A stretch of DNA of 12,277 nt, from contig DOVJ01000209.1 in the NCBI GenBank assembly GCA_003520145.1, forward strand, positions 1-12,277, given 5' to 3'. The notes under the pieces were generated by a model, which searched no databases, was not told the DNA's origin, and was given only the letters and a program-made list of their open reading frames with translations. Of the stretch, positions 1-6,878 are shown piece by piece. The position numbers and the translations under genes were made by a program. Within the stretch, counting starts at the first letter, position 1; each line of letters starts with the position of its first letter. This DNA comes from Eubacterium sp. (lineage in GTDB: Bacteria > Bacillota > Clostridia > Lachnospirales > Lachnospiraceae).

Positions 1-299
1 AGTATAAGGGCGTATATCATGTGCTGCATGGTGCTATATCGCCGACTCTTGGTATAGGCGTGGAACAGATCAAACTTAAGGAGCTTATAAAGAGGCTTGA
101 GGGTGATGTGAAAGAAGTTATCATCGCAACTAACTCAAGTATAGAGGGTGAAACTACAGCTATGTATATCAGCAGGCTTATTAAGCCTGCGAACATCAAG
201 GTTACAAGGATCGCTTCGGGTGTGCCGGTTGGCGGAAATCTTGAATATATAGATGAGATGACTCTTGCGAGAGCTTTGGATGGCAGGGTAGAACTATGA
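1..299 (+). CDS. recR: Recombination protein RecR, C-terminal half (5' end outside window)
   Basis: Reading from base 3, the frame gives about 98 residues that match the C-terminal half of RecR. This includes YHVLHGAISP, the TOPRIM stretch IIATNSSIEGETTAMYI, and the conserved tail RIASGVPVGGNLEYIDEMTL followed by ARAL. RecR is about 200 aa, so roughly the first half, including the zinc finger and helix-hairpin-helix, lies upstream. In known bacteria RecR forms a ring-shaped DNA clamp and works with RecO (and RecF) to load RecA at single-strand gaps. The stop TGA (297-299) overlaps the ATG of the next gene (296-298) as ATGA, so the two genes are likely translationally coupled. The first residue seen is an in-frame continuation, not a start codon. 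Identification is firm; only the 5' end is missing. Confidence 0.96.
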   Translation, partial: YKGVYHVLHGAISPTLGIGVEQIKLKELIKRLEGDVKEVIIATNSSIEGETTAMYISRLIKPANIKVTRIASGVPVGGNLEYIDEMTLARALDGRVEL

Positions 300-1795
300 A
301 TGACTTGCATGTATATGACGACATAGTTCTTGGTCATAGACCAAGGATGCTCAATGTATTAAAGTATTATCCTTTTTTTATGATAACTAAGGACGGGTTT
401 GGGGACTTCGCTGCAGGGCGTTATGAGAATCTTGATCTTGGTTATCTTGTTATGGCTGTTTTGCGTTTTTTTATCGAGAAGAACAACGTGGAGAGCCGCG
501 ATGTAGTATATCCTGAATATGTGGATTTCTTAAAGGGTGTTATAGCAAGGGATTTTGATCAAAAACTGACTGATATGGAAGTAAAAGAGGTGGCGGATTT
601 CGTATTTGGTAAGATGCGTAATGACGGCCGCCCATTTGCGTTTGAATACTATGATCCTGCGGATAGGAAAAAAAGAAGTGTAAGGATCCGTATGATCGAG
701 AGCAACATAGTCGAGAGTGTTGTATATTACAGCATCGGTAAGGAGGCTTTGGCCTTCTATCTCGATACTAAGGAGTTCAAGGATGAGAGTAAGATCAATG
801 TTGAACAGCTCCTTCTTGAAAAGCTTATAACTTCTAAGGATTTTTCGGGCGGTATTGACGTTGTCAAGAGGATCAACGATGAGGTTCTTTACCTTGATAA
901 GGCCAGAGAGCATGTGCGCTTGCTGCTGTCTTCAGATGTGCGCTCGGCACTTCTTGAATACGATACATTTAAAACCTATGGTATGAAGTGGTTTTTGGAT
1001 GAACAGAAACTCTTTCAGAAGAATATGACTCTTATAAGGGAAACTTTAAAAAGAGCGAAGGATATGAATGCTGATACGGATAAGGTTCGCTCGATATATG
1101 AACTTGAGCTGGAGCTTAATAAGGCCATGCATAACCACTTAAGACTTCTTGAGGAGTGCACGGTTTTATCAAGGGATATAGATGTGGCTATACAGCGAAA
1201 GAAGGTTGGGTCTTTTGTCATAGGATTTGACTACGAGAGGGCGCTTGATCTTCTTATCGAGAAGGATGATATGGAGGCTTGTTCCTTGCTTTCACTTCCG
1301 CTTCTTAAACCGAAGATCAAGAAGAGCTTTTCTTTTGAATATGTGAAGCGTATGTTTGACATGGAAGAGAAGGAAGAAGAAAAGGGCGAGGATATCTCGA
1401 GGAAGGAAGCTAAGGAAACAGTCTACAATGACGAGCTTGAGGATGAGAGAATAAGGGATAATTATAAGGGGCTGTTTGGTGTGCTGATAGCTCTTCTTAA
1501 GTACAAAGAAGAGTATGATCTTGTCTACTTCATGGATATATGTAAGAAGCTTTATTCTGAGGAGATAGTAAGAAACGGAGACTTGTATTCTTTTCTTGTG
1601 AATCTTTGTCAGAAGGATGAATATAGAGCAGACGATAAGAAAGCCGATACATTTTTCGATGAGATCGTTGATGGGACTGATTACGGTGATATCGGTGGCG
1701 TGAAGCTTATAAAGGGCGATGAACAAGAGGTTGTTACCGAAGATGGCTATAGCGTGACGAATGTGATCGTCAGAAGGATTGGATATGGAGAATAG
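296..1795 (+). CDS. jetA: JetA-family (DUF5716-like) kleisin subunit of a Wadjet/Mks-type SMC complex
   Basis: This is a 499-aa soluble protein with no signal peptide or membrane segment. The start ATG overlaps the recR stop, with AGGG (285-288) seven bases upstream. The N-terminal ~120 residues (RPRMLNVLKYYPFF..., then a helical LGYLVMAVLRFFIEKN stretch) look like a winged-helix domain. Residues ~215-310 are charged long helices (QKLFQKNMTLIRETLKRAKD...), as in the helical middle of a kleisin. Residues ~356-395 form a very acidic linker (MEEKEEEKGED...). A final globular part (~395-499) would be the SMC cap-binding domain. From memory, this sequence type is the DUF5716/JetA family found in Lachnospiraceae. 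In Wadjet and MukBEF-like complexes this subunit bridges the two SMC heads. The assignment rests on family resemblance plus gene order (A-B-C); it could equally be called MksF/MukF-like. I see no catalytic motif. Wadjet subtype is not decided. Confidence 0.72.
   Translation: MNDLHVYDDIVLGHRPRMLNVLKYYPFFMITKDGFGDFAAGRYENLDLGYLVMAVLRFFIEKNNVESRDVVYPEYVDFLKGVIARDFDQKLTDMEVKEVADFVFGKMRNDGRPFAFEYYDPADRKKRSVRIRMIESNIVESVVYYSIGKEALAFYLDTKEFKDESKINVEQLLLEKLITSKDFSGGIDVVKRINDEVLYLDKAREHVRLLLSSDVRSALLEYDTFKTYGMKWFLDEQKLFQKNMTLIRETLKRAKDMNADTDKVRSIYELELELNKAMHNHLRLLEECTVLSRDIDVAIQRKKVGSFVIGFDYERALDLLIEKDDMEACSLLSLPLLKPKIKKSFSFEYVKRMFDMEEKEEEKGEDISRKEAKETVYNDELEDERIRDNYKGLFGVLIALLKYKEEYDLVYFMDICKKLYSEEIVRNGDLYSFLVNLCQKDEYRADDKKADTFFDEIVDGTDYGDIGGVKLIKGDEQEVVTEDGYSVTNVIVRRIGYGE
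1772..1777 (+). promoter_or_regulatory. Ribosome-binding site that fixes the jetB-like start
   Basis: AGAAGG sits seven bases before ATG 1785 but only one base before the in-frame TTG at 1779. The ATG at 1785 is therefore the likely start, which removes two residues from the longest open frame. The site lies inside the 3' end of the jetA-like gene, consistent with translational coupling. Confidence 0.6.
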
Positions 1796-2474
1796 AAATA
1801 TAAGCCTTGCATTTGACATAATAGGTAAGCTTCTGCAGGGAGAACATATGGGTGAGAAGAGCGATAACACGAGTCTCTATGAAGCCTATAATTCTAACAT
1901 GGAAGTATATGATCTGGTCACTTCGTACATGAAGAGCGCCGGACTTAGGATATATGAATACAATAATTCGATATATGTCTGCCCGCTCGAGGGTAACAAG
2001 GCTTTCGGATATACTAACGAGGAACTTAAGGAGAAGATAGGCTTAAGGCTTAACAAAGAGCTTTATCTGTGTTTTTTTATAACCTATGTGATTACCGTAA
2101 ATCTGCTTAAGAGCACTTCTGATGCCGGCGATTACATAAGAGTTGAGGATATTATTAAGGCTGTGGATGCCGTGATTCCCAGAATCATAGACAGAAGCTC
2201 GGGTGTGGTGATGGATGAGGCTAAGTCTGTCAGAAGTCTTGCTGTTATGTGGGATGATCTTCCTGTGAGTGCGCAGACCGAATCGATGGGCAAAGCATCG
2301 AGAGGTTCAAAGAGCGGATTTGTAAAGCTTCTTATGAACTTTTATCTGACGGAGGATCTGTTTATCATGAATGAGGACAGATATTATCCTACCGGAAGAT
2401 TCTATGCTATAGGCAGGGGTTATTTTAACGAATACAGAAGTGAAATCATGGATAAGCTCATGAGCGAGCAGTGA
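1785..2474 (+). CDS. JetB/MukE-like KITE subunit (probable DUF6063 family)
   Basis: About 229 aa starting at ATG 1785, overlapping the upstream gene by 11 bases. The protein is soluble and mixed alpha/beta. It has a helical N-terminus (residues ~1-50), a wing-like segment (SAGLRIYEYNNSIYVCPL), a hydrophobic helix (LYLCFFITYVITVNLL), and a C-terminal winged-helix-like part. That last part holds KLLMNFYLTEDLFIMNEDRY followed by PTGRFYAIGRGYFN, the helix-then-hairpin pattern of small SMC partners. In MukBEF, MksBEF and Wadjet, a KITE dimer (MukE, MksE, JetB) binds the kleisin and DNA. Size, position between the kleisin-like and SMC genes, and fold pattern support that role. I believe the family is DUF6063, but this is recalled and not searched. 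No enzymatic motif is visible. The subunit role is mostly inferred from context. Confidence 0.6.
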   Translation: MENRNISLAFDIIGKLLQGEHMGEKSDNTSLYEAYNSNMEVYDLVTSYMKSAGLRIYEYNNSIYVCPLEGNKAFGYTNEELKEKIGLRLNKELYLCFFITYVITVNLLKSTSDAGDYIRVEDIIKAVDAVIPRIIDRSSGVVMDEAKSVRSLAVMWDDLPVSAQTESMGKASRGSKSGFVKLLMNFYLTEDLFIMNEDRYYPTGRFYAIGRGYFNEYRSEIMDKLMSEQ

Positions 2475-2477
2475 TAC

Positions 2478-2485
2478 GGAGAAAG
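2478..2485 (+). promoter_or_regulatory. Ribosome-binding site of the SMC gene
   Basis: GGAGAAAG lies three bases after the preceding stop codon (2472-2474), and its GGAG core is six bases upstream of ATG 2488. It supports this ATG as the start and continued translation from the preceding gene. Confidence 0.65.
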
Positions 2486-2487
2486 AT

Positions 2488-5400
2488 ATGCCGCAGATTA
2501 ACAGAATCAGAGTAAACAATATCAAATATAATTTCAAGACGCAGTTTTATGATGATTTCCTTATGCGTTTTTCTGGTAAAAATGCTATATATGATCTTGC
2601 AAACGGTGGCGGTAAGAGTGTTCTTCTGCTTCTTATGATGCAGAACATGCTGCCGAATTGTTCTCTTGACGAAAAGCAGCCTGTTGAGAAACTCTTTACT
2701 GAAGCGGGTGGCAGCAGTGTCATACACTCTCTTATCGAGTGGAAGCTTGATAATTGCTATGTCGAGGATAATTATAAGTATATGACTACCGGCTTTTGTG
2801 CAAGAAAAGGCAAGGAAAGTGTCATAGAATATTTTAATTACTGTATATTCTACAGGGAGTTCGGTGATAACGATATAAAGAATCTTCCGCTTGAAGAGGA
2901 TGGAAAGAGAGTTACGTATCAGGGGCTTAAGACTTATCTTAAGGAACTGAAGAATAAGGACTTGGGCGTAAAGGTCTTCGTGTTTGACAAGCGTAACGAA
3001 TACCTTAGATTTATAACTGAATATGGAATATTTGAGAGCCACTGGGAATTAGTGCGTGGTATCAACAAGACTGAAGGTCATGTCAGGACTTACTTTGAGA
3101 CCAATTATAAAAAGGCGAGAAAGGTTGTAGAGGATCTTCTCATAGAACAGATCATAGAGAAGTCCTTCAACAACAGACTTGGCATAGAGGGTGAAGAGGA
3201 GAACATGGCTAAGACCCTCTTCAACATAAGAAGTCGTCTTCTTGAGCTTGGACAGAAAAAGAAGAAGATGGATTCTTATGACAACCAGTGCATCCTCTTA
3301 GATGAATTCGCAGCCTCTATGGGGGATGCCGCTAAGCTTTTTGAGAAGCGTGACAGCGTTAAGAAAGAACTTATAAGTGGGTTTGCTGCGCTTAAGCTTC
3401 GCAATGAAGAACTAGAGAAGTCTGGCACTATACTTCTTGATAAGATATCTGCTGCAGATGATGAGTCTCTTCGTTATAAGCGGCTTCTTGCCTGTGCGAA
3501 GATATATGATATGGCAGATTCAGTGAAGGAAGAGAGTGCTGTTCTCAAATCTATGGAAGAGGAATATACCAAAGCCGATGAAGAATACTTAAGCCTTACT
3601 AACGAGCTTAAGCTTTGTGAGGCTATGTTTGCTCTTCTTGATTATGAGGACAATGAATTAAAGAAAGATGCGTATGTGAAGAGTCTTGAGTCTGATAAGG
3701 GAAGTGATGATGAAAGTACTGCTCTTAAGACTCTTGCGACGACTCTTAAGAAGAAGATAACAGATATCATGACAGGCCTTAGGTCGGAGCTTGCAGGCAA
3801 GAAACAAAAAGTATCCGATGATGAGGCTTTGCTTCATGCTGCCAGAACGAAGGAAAAAGAAGATGACAGAACTCTTGTGGTCACTGTTAATAAGCTTGAG
3901 GATGTCAGGAAAGAGATGGACATCTTAAGCAATACCTATAGTACAAAGAGATCTATGCTTGACGTGACTCTTGATACTGATATTAAGAGCATGCTTGCCA
4001 AAGAAGAGGCGCTTCTTACAAAGCTTAAGGCTTCTTATGATGAAGCGCTTGCTCTTAAGGAGTCATCTGACCAGTCTCTCAGGTCGCTGCTTGATAAGAG
4101 GATCTCCTGCATGGCTGCCATCGAGGCTCTTGATCAGGTAAGGAAAGCTGCGATAAGAGATGGCGAAGAGGATAAACTTGATAAGCTCATGCACATATAT
4201 ATGGCTGATTCGGTGAATGAGCTTTCTAACAAGATAGGCGAGATTCTCTCTAAGACTATAGCTTCCATAGCTGCGATCGACAGGACGATAGATGATAAGT
4301 TAAAGACTGTCGAATGCTACAGGAAGCGTACTTTACCTGTGTTTGATAAGGATTATAAGAAGGTATATGAATATCTTCAAGCTAATTATGAGGAAAATGT
4401 TTTGCGTGGCTTTGACTGGTATGAAAGTCAGCCGTCTAACATAAGGCGCGACCTCATAAGGCGTGTGCCATTTATAACCAATTCTATAGTTTTTTGTGGA
4501 GATATAGAACTTCTCAAGGCGGATGCCGCACTTAATGCTCTTGTTGAATCAGAGGTGATAGTGCCTATAGTAGGAGAAAATATCAATTATGAATCGCGTA
4601 ATGCCATAGGCTGTGACAATGTCGTCATGAATATGAAGGATATATCTTTCATATGGGATGAAGATAAGCGTAACGACAAAATCCAGCTCATCGAAGAAGA
4701 AATCAAAGAGGCTAAGAAGGAAAGAGAATCTTATCTCGGAAGAAAACAGGTTCTTGAGGATGATCTTAAGGAAGCTGTGGTTTTGTCAAAGGGCGCTGAT
4801 AATGGTGCTGACGCAGCCGCTTCCATCGAGGAAAAGCGAACTGAATTAAAGAGTCTTGAAGAAGCTCTTCTTAATCTCAAAGAAGAGAATACTTTGCATG
4901 TTAGCGACCTTGCTTCAAAGGAAGGTGAATACACAAAGCAACTAGAAAAGGTGGGAGTTCTTCATGAAAGCATAGAACTTGGAGATAAGCTTGAAGAACT
5001 GAGTGCATCTTATGAAGCTTTGAGAGCTTCTTCAGTAAGATTAAAGCGTGATCTCGAAAACAGTGGCAGGGTGATAAAAGAAAGCGAAGCTTCCATAGAG
5101 GTGATGAAGCAGGAATGCGCACTGTGCGAAAAGAAGCTTGATGAGTATACACGCGTATTGAGAGATGAAGTAAGCGCTTATGTATCTGATGATGCCGCGA
5201 TTGATCCAGTGTATGAAGAGCTTTCTTATACAGAAATCTATGCAAAATTCAAGGTTCACAAGGAAATCGTTGAGGAACGCAACAGTGACCTTAAGGATAG
5301 ACAGAGACTCATAGGTATATATACCGAGAATATGAAGAAGCAGAAGGAACAGATAGAATACTTAGGCTTTAGTGTTGAGGAACTTCAGAATCTGGATCGA

Positions 5401-6837
5401 AGAGATATTAAGTCAAGAGACGATCTTGTTGCGATGAAGCAAAAGCTTGAGAAGAAGAATGGTGACCGCAAGGCGCTTATGAAGAATATAGAAGGCAAGA
5501 AGGAGAGCTTAAGCTATCTTAAGGGTTCTTATGAGAACGCTCTTGCTTCTTATTCGGAGGAATTCAAGACTGATGTGCTTGATAAGAGGGAAGCATGCAT
5601 AGTCAATAAGGATGACTATACAGAACTTGTCAAAAAAAGCGAGATTGCAAAGAAGGAATGGCTTAAGAAAATTGGCGAGAACAAGAATGAGGCTGCGAGG
5701 CTTTCAGTTGTGAGAAAGAGTCTTGTAAGACACTTAGGCGATTGCCTCGACGATAAGGGTGAACTTCTAAATAATCTTACAGTTGATGAATCTTATGACA
5801 TAAAGAATCTTGAGAAGGATATAGAAAGCTATGAGGGCGCTGAGCGTGATCTTAACAGGGCTGCCAATTCTTTCTACAGAAGCAAGATGAAGTTAAGGGA
5901 TGGACTTGTGCTGTGGGATGCGGCTGAACTTGCAAAGACTGTTGAGACTTCGCTTAACTTTGCGGGAAGTCTTGAGGAACTTAAGAACCTTCTTGAGAAT
6001 ATCGCTTCTGCCAAGGAAATCATACAGCTTGAGAAGAATAATGTTCAGAATAACATCGAAGATATGCTCGCTCTTAAGGATGCATTTGAAAACAGGTGCC
6101 TCAATACGTGTGAGAATATCAAGGCTTCGCTTGAGAGACTTGCCATGTCTTCGAAGATTACGCTTGATGATAAGGTTATACCGGTGATCAAACTCAATAT
6201 TCCGTATGTGAGCGATGATATCAAGCACGAGCGCATGAGTTCTTATATCGACGATATAGTTATGATGTGCCAGAGCTTTGGCGACGACGAGGACCGGTTC
6301 AAGTTCATAAGGGACAAGTTGACATGGAAGAAGCTCTTCTCGGTTGTGGTTACTGATATGAACGATATTCGCTTAAGCCTCTACAAGCGAGAGAGAAATG
6401 CTTCGCAAAGCCGTTATCTCAAGTATGAAGAGGCGGTTGGAAGCACTGGCCAGTCACAGGGTATATATATACAGTTTTTGATAGCTATCATCAACTATAT
6501 AGCGACTATCAATGCGGGTGCCAAGGGCGAGGGCATCGTCGGAAGCACCATATTCATCGATAATCCTTTTGGCGCTGCCAAGGATATATACATATGGGAG
6601 CCTATCTTCAAGCTTCTTAAGGCCAATCATGTGCAGCTTATCGTACCTGCGAGAGGCGCTACGCCAGCTATAACAGGCAGATTTGAGATTAACTACATCT
6701 TAGGTCAGGTGAAGCAGGATGAGATGCTTCAGACCGTGGTTACAGACTTCAGAACTCAGATCCGCGAAGAGAGTGTAGAGTATGAGAAGCTTGAGTTTGA
6801 ACAGGCAGATATGTTTGACATGTTGAAGCATTTGTGA
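2488..6837 (+). CDS. jetC: JetC/MksB-like SMC-type ATPase
   Basis: This is a 1449-aa SMC-type ATPase. The N-terminal head has Walker A at residues 37-44, LANGGGKS, with the usual first glycine of GxNGxGKS replaced by Leu. A long Lys/Glu/Leu-rich coiled coil spans ~280-600. A non-coiled, hinge-like globule follows at ~615-725 (YEYLQANYEENVLRGFDWYE... to VIVPIVGENI). A second coiled coil covers ~730-1290. The C-terminal head carries an ABC-signature segment STGQSQG (1319-1325), which resembles the STGEAIG of MukB. It also has Walker B TIFIDNPFG (1354-1362) with D1358, and a D-loop-like GAAKD. The residue after the Walker B Asp is Asn1359 rather than Glu, and the usual switch-His region reads LIVPARG (1384-1390). 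In known relatives, paired heads hydrolyse ATP to extrude DNA loops with kleisin and KITE partners. SMC architecture is certain. Placement in the JetC/MksB clade is inferred from the A-B-C operon and signature type; RecN or SbcC are less likely. Confidence 0.82.
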   Translation: MPQINRIRVNNIKYNFKTQFYDDFLMRFSGKNAIYDLANGGGKSVLLLLMMQNMLPNCSLDEKQPVEKLFTEAGGSSVIHSLIEWKLDNCYVEDNYKYMTTGFCARKGKESVIEYFNYCIFYREFGDNDIKNLPLEEDGKRVTYQGLKTYLKELKNKDLGVKVFVFDKRNEYLRFITEYGIFESHWELVRGINKTEGHVRTYFETNYKKARKVVEDLLIEQIIEKSFNNRLGIEGEEENMAKTLFNIRSRLLELGQKKKKMDSYDNQCILLDEFAASMGDAAKLFEKRDSVKKELISGFAALKLRNEELEKSGTILLDKISAADDESLRYKRLLACAKIYDMADSVKEESAVLKSMEEEYTKADEEYLSLTNELKLCEAMFALLDYEDNELKKDAYVKSLESDKGSDDESTALKTLATTLKKKITDIMTGLRSELAGKKQKVSDDEALLHAARTKEKEDDRTLVVTVNKLEDVRKEMDILSNTYSTKRSMLDVTLDTDIKSMLAKEEALLTKLKASYDEALALKESSDQSLRSLLDKRISCMAAIEALDQVRKAAIRDGEEDKLDKLMHIYMADSVNELSNKIGEILSKTIASIAAIDRTIDDKLKTVECYRKRTLPVFDKDYKKVYEYLQANYEENVLRGFDWYESQPSNIRRDLIRRVPFITNSIVFCGDIELLKADAALNALVESEVIVPIVGENINYESRNAIGCDNVVMNMKDISFIWDEDKRNDKIQLIEEEIKEAKKERESYLGRKQVLEDDLKEAVVLSKGADNGADAAASIEEKRTELKSLEEALLNLKEENTLHVSDLASKEGEYTKQLEKVGVLHESIELGDKLEELSASYEALRASSVRLKRDLENSGRVIKESEASIEVMKQECALCEKKLDEYTRVLRDEVSAYVSDDAAIDPVYEELSYTEIYAKFKVHKEIVEERNSDLKDRQRLIGIYTENMKKQKEQIEYLGFSVEELQNLDRRDIKSRDDLVAMKQKLEKKNGDRKALMKNIEGKKESLSYLKGSYENALASYSEEFKTDVLDKREACIVNKDDYTELVKKSEIAKKEWLKKIGENKNEAARLSVVRKSLVRHLGDCLDDKGELLNNLTVDESYDIKNLEKDIESYEGAERDLNRAANSFYRSKMKLRDGLVLWDAAELAKTVETSLNFAGSLEELKNLLENIASAKEIIQLEKNNVQNNIEDMLALKDAFENRCLNTCENIKASLERLAMSSKITLDDKVIPVIKLNIPYVSDDIKHERMSSYIDDIVMMCQSFGDDEDRFKFIRDKLTWKKLFSVVVTDMNDIRLSLYKRERNASQSRYLKYEEAVGSTGQSQGIYIQFLIAIINYIATINAGAKGEGIVGSTIFIDNPFGAAKDIYIWEPIFKLLKANHVQLIVPARGATPAITGRFEINYILGQVKQDEMLQTVVTDFRTQIREESVEYEKLEFEQADMFDMLKHL

Positions 6838-6878
6838 TACTATGTTGATAGGTTTTAACAATTAAGAAAGGTTCGTCC
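6838..6878 (+). other. Longest intergenic gap (41 bp), leader of the TPR/pseudo-AAA+ gene
   Basis: This short AT-rich spacer holds a ribosome-binding site, AAGAAAGG (6864-6871), seven bases before ATG 6879. I see no stem-loop followed by a T-run, so no terminator. There is no convincing -35/-10 pair, so readthrough from the SMC gene is the simplest view. A promoter could still lie inside the end of the SMC gene. Confidence 0.5.

Noticed and set aside
1779..1781. TTG at 1779 as start of the jetB-like gene
   Set aside because: The AGAAGG site would be only one base away, while ATG 1785 has a seven-base spacing and a standard start codon.
1292..1870. Reverse-strand open frame of 192 codons across the jetA-like/jetB-like junction
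   Set aside because: It is antisense to two well-supported genes with in-register ribosome-binding sites and shows no domain-like composition.
296..6837. Recently acquired mobile defence island
   Set aside because: No integrase, transposase, tRNA, attachment repeats or obvious change in codon use relative to recR or tkt. The overlaps with recR argue for a settled arrangement, although ancient transfer cannot be excluded.
6823..6860. Possible promoter before the pseudo-AAA+ gene (TTGTGA, 17 bases, TAACAA)
   Set aside because: Only about four of six and three of six matches to the consensus, in AT-rich sequence where such matches are common.
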